Positions 52,150 to 63,011 of a stretch of DNA of 64,000 nt are shown one piece after another (the first letter of the stretch is position 1; every line of letters begins with the position of its first letter). A program made the position numbers and the translations under genes. The notes beneath the pieces are model-generated. The model did no database searches. It saw only the letters and a list, made by a program, of their open reading frames with translations, and had not been told where the DNA came from. The DNA comes from Truepera sp. (lineage in GTDB: Bacteria > Deinococcota > Deinococci > Deinococcales > Trueperaceae). The stretch is from positions 477,356 through 541,355 of the forward strand of contig JAVSMU010000001.1 of assembly GCA_032027045.1 (NCBI GenBank), read 5' to 3'.

Positions 52150-52824
52150 TTGAAGGTACGCTTTCTCGGTCACGCCGGGGTGCAGTTGGTGGCCGGTGGC
52201 CACGAGTTCGTCTTCGACCCGTTCGTCAGCAACAACCCGAGCGCGGGTGTCGAGTTGGCCGAGCTGAACCCGGACGTGGTCTTCGTCACGCACGCACACG
52301 GCGATCATTGGGGCGACACGCCCGAGCTGGCGCAGCGCACGGGCGCCCTGGTGGTGGGTACCGCGGAGATCGCCGATTACGCGGCGAACCTCGGGCTCGA
52401 GAGCCACGGCATGAACATCGGCGGCAGCCATGAGTTCGCATTCGGCCGCGTAAGCCTGACCCAGGCGTGGCACTCCAGCTCGTTCCCCGACGGGACGTAC
52501 GGGGGCATGCCTACAGGCGTGGTGCTGGAGGTGGCCGACAAGCGCGTCTACCACGCGGGTGACACGAGCCTCTTCTCCGACATGAGCCTCCTGGCCGCGC
52601 GCCAACTCGACCTGGCCTTCCTGCCCATCGGCGACAACTACACCATGGGGCCCACCGCGGCGCTCGAGGCCGTCAAGCTCGTCAAGCCGCGCCTGGTCAT
52701 CCCCATCCACTACGATACTTTTCCCCTGCTGAAGCAGGACGCGCAGGCGTTCAAGCTCGCGGTGGAGGAGTCGACCAGCACCAGCTGCCTCGTATTGGCC
52801 CCCGGTGAGGAAGTCACGCTCTGA
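52150..52824 (+). CDS. UPF0173 metal-dependent hydrolase (metallo-beta-lactamase fold)
   Basis: 224 aa. The TTG at 52150 is favoured: AAGGAGG ends 8 nt upstream and it gives MKVRFLGHAGVQL, the normal family start; the ATG at 52123 adds nine residues and lacks a site. Metal motif VFVTHAHGDHWGDT (HxHxDH), then WHSSSFP, YHAGDTSLFSD and VIPIHYDTFP supply the remaining ligands. Substrate unknown. The kinase gene follows after 14 bp. Confidence 0.9.
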   Translation: MKVRFLGHAGVQLVAGGHEFVFDPFVSNNPSAGVELAELNPDVVFVTHAHGDHWGDTPELAQRTGALVVGTAEIADYAANLGLESHGMNIGGSHEFAFGRVSLTQAWHSSSFPDGTYGGMPTGVVLEVADKRVYHAGDTSLFSDMSLLAARQLDLAFLPIGDNYTMGPTAALEAVKLVKPRLVIPIHYDTFPLLKQDAQAFKLAVEESTSTSCLVLAPGEEVTL

Positions 52825-52838
52825 GCGACGCTAACGCC

Positions 52839-53870
52839 GTGCCCAAGTTCGTGCCGGAGGGCTACGAGGTCCTCAGCCGCCTGGGTTCTGGCCAGACGGC
52901 GTTGGTCTACCTGGCGCGGCACTCCGTGTTCGGCGAGGTGGCGCTCAAGCTGCCGAGGGCCGAGCTGGCCCAACGGCCGGTGCTCAAGAAGATGTTCGAG
53001 AACGAGGTGGCCATCACCACCAAGCTCGCCTCGCCCAACGTGGTCACCGCCTTCGAGGGGTTCCCCACGGGAGCGGGCGCGTTCCTGGCGCTGGAGTACT
53101 GCTCGGGTGGAACGCTCGACCAGCACCTGCTCGAGAAGGGTCGCATGCCGCTCGAGCGTTGCTACCGCTTCGTGCTCGACGTTGCCGCCGGCCTGGCCCA
53201 CACTCACGAACGCCAGATCCTTCACCGTGACGTGAAGCCCGCCAACGTGTTCCTCACGGCCTCGGGCGACGCGAAGCTCGGCGACTTCGGGACCGGCGTG
53301 TTCATGGGCGACGACGGTGAAGAGCGCGTCGGGACCGCCTTCTACATGGCGCCCGAGGTGTTCGAGGGCAACTCCGCTGGGGTGCGGTCAGACATCTACT
53401 CCCTAGGCGTGCTCGCCTACGAGGTCATCGCGGGTGAGAGGCCGTTCGTCGGCGCCTCCTACGACGCCCTGATGGTCGCGCACCGCACGTCGGCACCCAA
53501 GGACCTGCGGGCCCTCCGGCCGGGCCTCGCCATAGAGGTGGTGCGCGTCGTGTCGCACGCCATGATGCGAGACCCCGCCAGGCGTTACGAGAGCGCCCGC
53601 GACTTCGCGACCGCGCTCGCCAAGGCGACGGGCAGCGACGCGAGCGCGTTCAGCACCGGCGAGCAGGCCGTCGAGCAGGCGCCCGAGCCGACGACGGGGC
53701 GCTCGAGCCGCAAGACGGGCGAGACCGACCCCCCGACCAGCGGGCGGCGAAGAGACGGCTCGCGGGCCGGCGCGTCCGACAAGCCGTTCGAGGAGGACCG
53801 GAAACCTGCCCAGGACAAGAGGCCGGCTAAACGCGGCATCTTCGGCTGGTTCAGGCGCTCCCGGGACTGA
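52839..53870 (+). CDS. Soluble Hanks-type serine/threonine protein kinase
   Basis: 343 aa. Kinase domain residues 5-265: glycine loop LGSGQTALVYLA, VALKLPRAE (ATP Lys), HRDVKPANVFL (catalytic loop), GDFGTGVF (DFG), GTAFYMAPEVFEG (APE) and SDIYSLGVLAYEVIAGERP. The tail (about 265-343) is disordered, rich in Arg, Pro and acidic residues, and ends GIFGWFRRSRD. There is no transmembrane helix or PASTA domain, so it is not the usual cell-wall sensor kinase. GTG start. Targets unknown. Confidence 0.92.
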   Translation: MPKFVPEGYEVLSRLGSGQTALVYLARHSVFGEVALKLPRAELAQRPVLKKMFENEVAITTKLASPNVVTAFEGFPTGAGAFLALEYCSGGTLDQHLLEKGRMPLERCYRFVLDVAAGLAHTHERQILHRDVKPANVFLTASGDAKLGDFGTGVFMGDDGEERVGTAFYMAPEVFEGNSAGVRSDIYSLGVLAYEVIAGERPFVGASYDALMVAHRTSAPKDLRALRPGLAIEVVRVVSHAMMRDPARRYESARDFATALAKATGSDASAFSTGEQAVEQAPEPTTGRSSRKTGETDPPTSGRRRDGSRAGASDKPFEEDRKPAQDKRPAKRGIFGWFRRSRD

Positions 53871-54118
53871 CGCGACCCGCTGGGTGTGGCGCGACTTAAG
53901 GCCAGAACGACGCCCGAGCGTAGGGTCCGTCAGAACCCGGCACGCCCTCGTCACCTGCTACGCTAGAACACATAGCGCGGCGGTCAAGTATGAGCACCCC
54001 CGCTGCGGTGCGAAGAGTTAGAATCGGAACGAGTCCAAGTTGAGCGCTACGCCCTAGCGTGGCTGTGGCGCCGGCAGGAACCCCTGACCGACGCCGAACT
54101 CGCACGAGAGGTGTGAAG
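53871..54118 (+). other. Leader/promoter region of the suf operon
   Basis: 248 bp without a gene. TACGCT (53959-53964) and TAGAAT (54019-54024) are -10-like; no convincing -35. A small inverted repeat (CGCTA...TAGCG) lies just before sufC. No IscR- or SufR-type operator that I can recognise. Confidence 0.35.
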
Positions 54119-54880
54119 ATGAGTGACAAGAAGCTCGAGATCCAAGGCCTACACGCCCGGATAGTCGGTGGCGAGGAGATCCTGAGGGGCGTAGACCTGG
54201 AAGTCCCGCGTGGCGAGGTTCACGCGCTCATGGGTCCCAACGGCTCCGGGAAGTCGACGCTCGCCAAGATCATCGCCGGCGACCCGCAGTACGAGATCAC
54301 GGCGGGTGACATCCTCCTCGAGGGCAAGTCGATCCTCGAGATGGAGCCCGACGAGCGCGCCCGCGAGGGCCTTTACCTCGCCTTCCAGTACCCGGTCGAG
54401 GTACCCGGCGTCTCGATAGCGAACTTCTTGCGCCTCGCGCTGAACGCGCGCCGCGAGGAGGGCGACGAGATCGGCGTCATGGAGTTCTACAAGAAGCTCC
54501 AGCGCGCCGTCAAGGAACTCAACTGGGACGAGTCGATCATCGAGCGCAACCTGCACGAGGGCTTCTCGGGCGGCGAGAAGAAGCGCTCCGAGATACTGCA
54601 GCTCCTCGTGCTCGAGCCGCGCTACGCCATCCTCGACGAGACGGACTCCGGCCTCGACATCGACGCCCTCAAGGTCGTCTCGCAGGGCGTGAACGCCGCG
54701 CGCGGCCCCGAGTTCGGCGCGCTGGTGATCACCCACTACCAGCGCCTGCTCAACTACATCGTGCCCGACCAGGTCCACGTGATGGTCCACGGGCGCATCG
54801 TCAGGAGCGGCCCCAAGGAGCTTGCCATGGAGCTCGACAAGAAGGGCTACGAGTGGATCCGCGAAACCGTGGGCGCCTGA
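54119..54880 (+). CDS. sufC: Fe-S cluster assembly ATPase SufC
   Basis: 253 aa. Walker [29 protein letters not shown] (Q-loop with SufC-specific residues), [17 protein letters not shown] (signature), [16 protein letters not shown] (Walker B) and [15 protein letters not shown]. The ATG at 54119 follows GAGAGG by 7 nt; the 20-codon upstream extension is Arg-rich and unconserved. First gene of sufC-sufB-sufD-Rieske. Confidence 0.97.
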   Translation: MSDKKLEIQGLHARIVGGEEILRGVDLEVPRGEVHALMGPNGSGKSTLAKIIAGDPQYEITAGDILLEGKSILEMEPDERAREGLYLAFQYPVEVPGVSIANFLRLALNARREEGDEIGVMEFYKKLQRAVKELNWDESIIERNLHEGFSGGEKKRSEILQLLVLEPRYAILDETDSGLDIDALKVVSQGVNAARGPEFGALVITHYQRLLNYIVPDQVHVMVHGRIVRSGPKELAMELDKKGYEWIRETVGA

Positions 54881-54947
54881 CGACACACGCGCTGCCCGCG
54901 CGTAACGAGCGGGCGTTCAAGCAACCAGAAGGGCGGAGGAACGCCAA

Positions 54948-56396
54948 GTGACCGACCTGACCAACCAGCCAGTGCAGGATGTCCACCCCGACGCCGCCAA
55001 GCTCGAGGGGATGGAGCACACCAAGCAGTACGATTTCAAGCTCACCGAGGACTACTTCTTCAAGTCCGATCGCGGCCTCAGCAAGCGGGTCGTGGAGCAG
55101 ATCAGCTACTTCAAGAACGAGCCGGAGTGGATGCTCAAGTTCCGCTTGCGGGCGCTGGAGATAGCCGAGAAGAAGGGCCGCCCGAAGTGGGGCCCCGACC
55201 TTACCGACCTGAACTTCGACGAGATCTTCTTCTACGTGCGGCCCAACGAGAAGCAGGGGACGGCCGGCTCATGGGACGATATCCCGGAAGAGGTGCGCGA
55301 GACCTACCGGCGCCTCGGCGTTCCGGAGGCAGAGCAGCGCGCCCTCGCGGGTGTGGGCGCTCAGTACGAGTCGGAGATGGTCTATCACAAGCTCAAGGAG
55401 GAGTGGGAGAAGCTCGGCGTCATCTTCCTCGATACCGATACCGGCCTCAAGGAGCACCCCGAGATCTTCAAGGAGTACTTCGCCACCGTCATCCCGCCCG
55501 AGGACAACTACTTCGCCGCCGTCAACTCGGCCGTCTGGTCGGGCGGCTCCTTCGTGTACGTCCCCGAGGGCGTCCACGTCGACGTGCCGCTGCAGGCCTA
55601 CTTCCTCCTTAACGCCCAGAACATCGGCCAGTTCGAACGCACCCTCATCATCGGCGCCCCCGGGTCGAAGTTCCATTACATCGAGGGTTGCACCGCGCCG
55701 GCCTACACGAGCAACTCCTTCCACTCGGGCGTCATCGAGATCATCTGCCAGGAAGACAGCCACGTGCGCTACTCGACCATCCAGAACTGGTCGCACAACG
55801 TCTACAACCTCGTCACCCAGCGCGCCATGGTCCACGAGAACGCGAGCATGGGCTGGCTCGACGGCAACCTCGGCTCCAAGACCACCATGAAGTACCCCAG
55901 CACCTACCTCGTGGGCGAGGGGGCGCACGGGGAGGTCCTCTCCATCGCCTTCGCCACCGACGGCCAGCATCAGGACGCCGGCGCCAAGGTCATCCACGTG
56001 GCGCCGAACACGACCAGCAGCGTGGTCAGCAAGTCGATCTCCAAGGGCACCGGCCGCTCCAGCTACCGCGGCCTGGTCCAGATCCACCAGGGCGCCACCA
56101 ACGCCCGCTCGAACGTGGAATGCGACGCCCTGCTGCTGGACGAGAACGCGCGCACCGACACCTTCCCCTACATCGAGATCGGCGAGAAGACCGCCCACGT
56201 CGGCCACGAGGCCACCGTCAGCAAGCTCGACGACGAGCAGATCTTCTACCTCATGACGCGCGGGCTGGCCGAGGACGAGGCCATGGCGCTCATCGTGCGC
56301 GGTTTCCTCGACCCCGTCGCCAAGGAACTCCCGCTAGAGTACGCGGTCGAACTGAACCGCCTCATCGAGCTCGAGATGGAAGGGAGCGTAGGCTGA
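54948..56396 (+). CDS. sufB: Fe-S cluster assembly scaffold SufB
   Basis: 482 aa. GTG start with GGCGGAGGAAC upstream. Typical SufB segments: DYFFKSDRGLSKRVVEQIS, VWSGGSFVYVPEGVHVDVPL, HYIEGCTAPAYTSNSFHSGV (with the scaffold Cys), RYSTIQNWSHNVYNLVTQRA, SISKGTGRSSYRGLVQIHQG, HVGHEATVSKLDDEQIFYLM. Works with SufC and SufD to build 4Fe-4S clusters. Confidence 0.98.
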   Translation: MTDLTNQPVQDVHPDAAKLEGMEHTKQYDFKLTEDYFFKSDRGLSKRVVEQISYFKNEPEWMLKFRLRALEIAEKKGRPKWGPDLTDLNFDEIFFYVRPNEKQGTAGSWDDIPEEVRETYRRLGVPEAEQRALAGVGAQYESEMVYHKLKEEWEKLGVIFLDTDTGLKEHPEIFKEYFATVIPPEDNYFAAVNSAVWSGGSFVYVPEGVHVDVPLQAYFLLNAQNIGQFERTLIIGAPGSKFHYIEGCTAPAYTSNSFHSGVIEIICQEDSHVRYSTIQNWSHNVYNLVTQRAMVHENASMGWLDGNLGSKTTMKYPSTYLVGEGAHGEVLSIAFATDGQHQDAGAKVIHVAPNTTSSVVSKSISKGTGRSSYRGLVQIHQGATNARSNVECDALLLDENARTDTFPYIEIGEKTAHVGHEATVSKLDDEQIFYLMTRGLAEDEAMALIVRGFLDPVAKELPLEYAVELNRLIELEMEGSVG

Positions 56397-56398
56397 GG

Positions 56399-57721
56399 AT
56401 GCCCACACTGGTAGACAACCCCGCCATCGACGCTGCCGCAGTCGAGCGCATAATCACCGCCTACGACGAGCCGGCCTGGTTGGCGGAGGAGCGGCGCGCC
56501 GCGATGCGCTCCTACGACGCTCAGCCGTTCCCCACCGAGCGCACCGAGGAGTGGCGCTACACGCAACTGAAGCGCTTCGCCCTGAGCGGTCTGGCGCTGG
56601 CCAAGAGCCCGCGCGACGAGTCCGTCTCCGAGCGCATCCAGATGCGCATAGCAGACTCCGACGCCGAGGGCGTGATGGTCCACAAGGGCAACAAGGTGGT
56701 GCACAACGAGGCCAGCATCACGGAGGCGGGCGTCGTCTTCACCGACCTGCGAACCGCCGTCCGCGAGCATGAGGCGCTGCTGAAGGAGCACCTCTACAGC
56801 GTCGTCAACGCCACCCAGACGAAGTACACGGCCCTCAACTCGGCCCTGTGGGAGAACGGCACCTTCGTGTACGTGCCCAGGAACGTGGAGGTCGAGTTGC
56901 CGCTCGGCGCCTTCACCACGGCCGACTCGGGCGGCATCGGCCTGGGCCGCACCCTTATCGTGCTGGACGTCAACTCGCGCCTCACCTTCATCGACGAGTA
57001 CACGAGCGAGCCCTTCGGCGAGCGCCTGTTCTTCGACGCCGCCACGGAGATCGTCCTCAAGGACGGCGCCAAGCTCCGCTACGTCAGCCTCCAGAACTGG
57101 AGCCGCGACGTGGCGCACATGAACAAGCTCCGCGCCCACCTGGGCAGGGACGCGCGCCTCGAGTCGGTCACCGTCAGCTTGGGGGCCGACGCCGCGCGCG
57201 CCGAGGTCGAAAGCCGCCTCGAGGGTCCCGGGTCCGAGAGCGAGATGCTCGGGCTCTACTTCGCCGACGAGGGCCAGCACTTCAACCAGTTCACCCTGCA
57301 GCACCACTCGACCGAGCGTGGCTTCTCGGACGTGCTCTTCAAGGGCGCGGTGCGCGACGCCAGCCAGGCCGTCTACTCGGGCCTGATCGTCGTCGACCCT
57401 CACGCGCAGAAGACCGACGCCTACCAGACGAACCGCAACCTGCTGCTGGACGAGGACGCCGAGGTCGTCTCCATCCCGCAGCTCGAGATCGCGGCCAACG
57501 ACGTCAAGTGCTCCCACGGCTCCACCACCGGACCCGTCCCCGAGGACCAGCGCTTCTACCTCATGAGCCGCGGGCTGCGGCCGGAGGTGGCCGAGCACGT
57601 GCTGGTCACTGGATTCCTCTACGAGGTCATGAGCCGCGTGACGCTGCCCAAGGTGGCGCAGTACGTCGAACGGGTGGTGCAAGCCAAGCTCGGCGTTCCC
57701 GGCGTCAGGGAGAAGCTGTGA
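56399..57721 (+). CDS. sufD: Fe-S cluster assembly protein SufD
   Basis: 440 aa. ATG at 56399, two bases after the sufB stop. N-terminal helical part (PAWLAEERRAAMRSYDAQPF then TERTEEWRYTQL), then the beta-helix core (ALWENGTFVYVPRNVEVELP, LRYVSLQNWSRDVAHMN, VYSGLIVVDPHAQKTDAYQT) ending CSHGSTTGPVPEDQRFYLMS with the family Cys/His. Forms the SufBC2D complex. Confidence 0.96.
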   Translation: MPTLVDNPAIDAAAVERIITAYDEPAWLAEERRAAMRSYDAQPFPTERTEEWRYTQLKRFALSGLALAKSPRDESVSERIQMRIADSDAEGVMVHKGNKVVHNEASITEAGVVFTDLRTAVREHEALLKEHLYSVVNATQTKYTALNSALWENGTFVYVPRNVEVELPLGAFTTADSGGIGLGRTLIVLDVNSRLTFIDEYTSEPFGERLFFDAATEIVLKDGAKLRYVSLQNWSRDVAHMNKLRAHLGRDARLESVTVSLGADAARAEVESRLEGPGSESEMLGLYFADEGQHFNQFTLQHHSTERGFSDVLFKGAVRDASQAVYSGLIVVDPHAQKTDAYQTNRNLLLDEDAEVVSIPQLEIAANDVKCSHGSTTGPVPEDQRFYLMSRGLRPEVAEHVLVTGFLYEVMSRVTLPKVAQYVERVVQAKLGVPGVREKL

Positions 57722-58053
57722 GCGCGGCCGACGCCGCCGGTTCGCAGACTTTCGACGTCGGCTCGGTAACGGAGTTCCCCGAAGACTCGATCACCGAGCG
57801 CACCGTGGGGGGCATCGAGATCGTAGTGATCAACCAGGGGGGCGCGTTCTACGCGCTCCCCGATCGCTGCACCCACCAGCACTACCCGCTGCACGACGGC
57901 GAACTGCTGGAAGGGAAGGTCAAGTGCATCCACCACGGCGCCACCTTCGACCTGAGCACCGGTCGCGCCACCCTGCCGGCCGTGAAGAAGATCCAACTCT
58001 TCCAGGCCACGCGTGAGGGCGATCGCGTGATGGTGACGCTGCAGGAGGTGTGA
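57718..58053 (+). CDS. Rieske-type [2Fe-2S] ferredoxin
   Basis: 111 aa soluble Rieske protein. LPDRCTHQHYPLHDGEL and VKCIHHGATFDLSTGRA give the CxH...CxxH ligand set. GTG start overlapping the sufD stop by 4 nt, so it is part of the suf operon. It resembles the Rieske ferredoxins of dioxygenase and nitrite-reductase type, not a cytochrome bc1 subunit (no membrane helix). Likely an electron donor for cluster building or a client. Confidence 0.92.
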   Translation: MSAADAAGSQTFDVGSVTEFPEDSITERTVGGIEIVVINQGGAFYALPDRCTHQHYPLHDGELLEGKVKCIHHGATFDLSTGRATLPAVKKIQLFQATREGDRVMVTLQEV

Positions 58054-58088
58054 CGCGGCGCGGCTACCTCGCTGGCCAGCGTCTTCCT

Positions 58089-58460
58089 CTAGCGCAGGAT
58101 CTTCTCGAGCTTCTTCCCCCTCGCCAGCTCGTCTATCAGCTTGTCCAGGTAACGGATCTCCCGCATGGTGGGTTCTTCGACGTCCTCCACCCGGACGCCG
58201 CAGACCACGCCCGTGATCAGCGACCGCGCGGGGTTCGGGCGAGGGGCCTGCGCGAAGAACGTCTCGAAGTCCGCCGTGTCGGCCAGGATGGCCTCCAGGG
58301 CGTCCTGGTCGTAGCCCGTCAACCAGCGGATGATCTCGTCGACCTCCGACTTGGTGCGGCCCTTCTTCTCCGCCTTCGCCACGTAATGAGGGTAGACGCT
58401 GGCGAAGCTGGTCGTGTAGATGCGATGTTTCTTGACGGTGCCCGCTGCTGTCATCGCCAC
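58089..58460 (-). CDS. DUF2200 family protein
   Basis: 123 aa. The whole length follows the DUF2200 pattern: [88 protein letters not shown]. Function unknown. Convergent with the Rieske gene (35 bp) and 26 bp after ispF on the same strand. Confidence 0.9.
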   Translation of the reverse strand: MAMTAAGTVKKHRIYTTSFASVYPHYVAKAEKKGRTKSEVDEIIRWLTGYDQDALEAILADTADFETFFAQAPRPNPARSLITGVVCGVRVEDVEEPTMREIRYLDKLIDELARGKKLEKILR

Positions 58461-58486
58461 CTCGCTTCCTCGTCCCGGCAGTCAGC

Positions 58487-58963
58487 TTAGCGCGACAGCA
58501 ACAGCGTGACGCTCACCTGCACGTGATCGGGCGCCATGCCTTCGCTCGTCTTGAAGGTGAGGCCGACCGCGTCGGGGGTAATTCCGAGCAGGCCGGCCAC
58601 GCTGGCCGCGATCTCCTCGCGCCGCGCGCCCAGCTTGGGGGCGTCGAGCGTTACCACGGCGGCCACGTTCTCGATCCTCACGGCCCCGGCGTGGCGGTGC
58701 AGGTCGTCGAGCACCCGGGCGACTATCTCGCGGCTGTCAAGCCCCGCGTGGCTCGGGTCTGTCGGGGGGAAGAGCCGCCCGATGTCGCCGAGCGCGTACG
58801 CCGACAGCAGCGCGTCGGCGAGCGCGTGGAGCAGAACGTCGCCGTCCGAGTGCGCCAGGGCGCCGCGTGGACTCTCCACCCTCACCCCGCCGACGAGAAG
58901 TGGGCCGGCCCCCGCCAGCCGGTGGGCGTCTTGACCGTGGCCGACCCGGAACTCCCGTTGCAT
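58487..58963 (-). CDS. ispF: 2-C-methyl-D-erythritol 2,4-cyclodiphosphate synthase
   Basis: 158 aa, MEP isoprenoid pathway. VGHGQDAHRL (metal Asp/His), LAHSDGDVLLHALADALLSA (metal His), LGDIGRLFPPTDP, and FKTSEGMAPDHVQVSV near the end. The ATG at 58963 is preceded by TACCAT 6 nt upstream (leaderless geometry); the open frame to 59257 is not coding. ispD is not adjacent. Confidence 0.96.
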   Translation of the reverse strand: MQREFRVGHGQDAHRLAGAGPLLVGGVRVESPRGALAHSDGDVLLHALADALLSAYALGDIGRLFPPTDPSHAGLDSREIVARVLDDLHRHAGAVRIENVAAVVTLDAPKLGARREEIAASVAGLLGITPDAVGLTFKTSEGMAPDHVQVSVTLLLSR

Positions 58964-58969
58964 GGGCAG

Positions 58970-58975
58970 ATGGTA
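58970..58975 (-). promoter_or_regulatory. TACCAT -10 box, leaderless promoter of ispF
   Basis: TACCAT, CTGCCC, ATG on the minus strand; no Shine-Dalgarno between. Confidence 0.55.
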
Positions 58976-59021
58976 ACAACTATGCCCCGCGGGAGCCCTG
59001 CGGCTCAGCCCCCGACGCCGT

Positions 59022-59921
59022 GTGAGAATGAGGCTCGTGTCACCGGTCGTCGGCGTCCTGTCCCTCGTGATCGTCACCCTCATCTGGGGCAGCACGTTCG
59101 TGGTCGTCAAGGAGGCGCTGGACACGATTCCCGTGTCGCTACTGCTCGCCGTGAGGTTCACCCTGGCGACTCTGATGCTCTCGTGGGCCAGATGGGACAG
59201 GCGCGCCGTCGTGCCCGCGCTGGTGCTCGGGTTGCTCTCGTTCGCCGGCTTCGCCACTCAGACGGCCGGCCTGGCCATCACCAGCGCCTCCAACGCCGCC
59301 TTCATCACGGGCCTGTCGGTCATCCTCACGCCCATCGTGGCGAAGGTCTGGTTGAAGCACTACTTGCCGGCGCGCGTGTTCCTGGCGGGCCTCGTGGCGC
59401 TGGCGGGACTGGCGCTCATCACCCTGCGCAGCGGCCTTGCGGCCATCAATGGCGGCGACATCCTAGTGCTGAGCACGGCGTTGGCCTACGCCTTCTACAT
59501 CGTCTACCTGGGCGAGGTTGCCGGCAAGGTGAGGGGCACTTCGCTGGCCCTGATGCAGCACCTGCCCATGACGGCGCTGGCCTGGCTATGGGCCGCGCCG
59601 CAGGTCGGCAAGCTTGCCACGGTGCCGCCGCTCACCTACCTCGCCATCCTCTACCTCGCCGTCGTCGCCACGGCGCTCGTGGCGGTCGTGCAGATCTACG
59701 CGCAACGCGTGGTGCCCGCACACCTGGCCGCGCTCATCTTCGTCCTCGAACCCGCGTTCGCCGCCGCCTTCGCCGCCGTGCTCCTGGGCGAGAGGTTGGG
59801 CCCCCTCGGCTGGCTGGGTGGGGCGCTGATGCTCTTCGCCATGCTGATAGCCGAGCTGCGCTGGCCCGTCAGCCCGCGGCCCGGGCACGAGGGCGAGGTG
59901 CGGCTCAAGCGGACGCGCTGA
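59022..59921 (+). CDS. EamA/DMT-family metabolite exporter
   Basis: 299 aa, about ten membrane helices in two EamA repeats: LVIVTLIWGSTFVVVKEAL and YAFYIVYLGEVAGK begin each half; LEPAFAAAFAAVLLGERLGP closes the second. Substrate unknown (amino acid or metabolite). Start is GTG 59022 or ATG 59028; no clear ribosome site. Divergent from ispF by 58 bp. Confidence 0.88.
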   Translation: MRMRLVSPVVGVLSLVIVTLIWGSTFVVVKEALDTIPVSLLLAVRFTLATLMLSWARWDRRAVVPALVLGLLSFAGFATQTAGLAITSASNAAFITGLSVILTPIVAKVWLKHYLPARVFLAGLVALAGLALITLRSGLAAINGGDILVLSTALAYAFYIVYLGEVAGKVRGTSLALMQHLPMTALAWLWAAPQVGKLATVPPLTYLAILYLAVVATALVAVVQIYAQRVVPAHLAALIFVLEPAFAAAFAAVLLGERLGPLGWLGGALMLFAMLIAELRWPVSPRPGHEGEVRLKRTR

Positions 59922-59940
59922 GTCGTAGGGCAGCCGGGCG

Positions 59941-60750
59941 TCAGCGCGCCTTCGACTTATCCACCAGGCGCTTCCAACGCGCCATCATCGTCAGCAGGTT
60001 GCCCTGCCGCGCCAGCTCGAACACGCCGAAGTCGCCACCGAAGTAGTGCGCCTCGCGGTACTCCGGAGCGTAGCGTTCCCGGTAGACGCCCCCCGTTGCC
60101 TTGGTGCCGGAGAACCCGCGGGCCTCCATGGCGCCCAGGCGTGCCAGCGTCTGCGCCTCGGAGCGGTAAGGGTAATGCTTCAGGATCGGCATCTTGAGGT
60201 AGGGCAGCCAACCGACGCCGTGGGGGAACACGCGGCCGTGCTCGCCCGCCTTGTAGCGGGCGCGCGGCGAATCACGGAACTGCCTCACCTCGACCCAGAA
60301 CGGCGAGTACCACCGCACGTTCTCCTGAACGCTGCCGCCCAGGGCGGGCCGGTCGTCCGGGTGCAAGAAGAACTGCATGGCGGCCCAGTTCACGCGGCCC
60401 GCGCCCATCGCCCCGGCTGCCCGGGCCACCGCGCGCGGGTCGTCGTGGAAGAACTCGTCGCCATGCATGATGGTGTGTTAGTGCCCGCCGCCGTACTCGG
60501 CCCGCGCCGCATCGAGCAGGGCCTGGCGATGGTGGTCCCTGACGTGGCCACCCGGGGCCACGTCCGCGTCTCGCAGCACGAGGCGAACCTTCGGGTGCGC
60601 CAGGAGCACCTCGGTCGTCGCGTCGGTGGAACCGTCCAGCGCGAAGATGGCGTCCACGCCGCCCGCGTTGTGCTCGAGCATCTCCGCAACGACGTCCTGC
60701 TCGTTATAGGTCAGCAGCAGGCCGATGTTGAGGGTGCGCCTAGGGGCCAT
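59941..60750 (-). pseudogene. Family 2-like glycosyltransferase interrupted by one in-frame TAA
   Basis: 270 codons in one frame from ATG 60750, with a TAA at 60480-60478. Part 1 (90 aa): LNIGLLLTYNEQDVVAEMLEHN, FALDGSTDAT (nucleotide-sugar Asp), HPKVRLVLRD. Part 2: MHGDEFFHDDPRAVARAAGA (the metal/acceptor motif HGDEF), then WYSPFWVEVRQF and a cationic end. The stop falls just before HGDEF, where the family usually has a W or similar (GGHW...HGDE). Part 2 cannot work without part 1. Either a recent nonsense mutation, a base error, or recoding. Confidence 0.8.
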
Positions 60751-60769
60751 GCCGCGCCCGGTGGGCCGT

Positions 60770-60876
60770 AGCCGCCGCCGCCAGTCCCGCGGTTGCCGCC
60801 GTTGCCGCTACTGCCCCGACCGCCGCCACTCGCGCCACCGCCGCCGTTGCCGCCACTCGCGCGGCCGCCACTGCCG
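60770..60876. repeat. Low-complexity GCCGCC-rich repeat tract between the glycosyltransferase and acs
   Basis: Repeated CCGCCGTTGCCGC-like and CGCCACTCGCG-like units. On the minus strand one frame reads as a Gly/Ser/Asn-rich string (SGSGG, ASGGNGGGG, GSSGNGGN) but has no start codon and does not join either neighbour. No regulatory motif seen. Confidence 0.65.
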
Positions 60877-62820
<1,944 letters not shown>

Positions 62821-63011
62821 GGGTCCTCCAGGGGTGGACGGCCGGGAGTGTGGCCGTGACGGGTTTCGATACGCCTTTTCGAGTAAGAGCATAGCTTAGG
62901 ACGTAGTCGAGGGCGGGGCGCCTGACGAGCAGAGGCGGGTTCGGGCGGACCCGCGTGTCGTGCGCGGAACGTCGAAGCGCGCAGGGTAGGGTGCCGCGAA
63001 CCGTTCAACCC

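Noticed and set aside
54001-54060. Possible SUF-regulator operator before sufC
   Set aside because: Only a 5-bp inverted repeat is present; no match to a known Fe-S regulator site.
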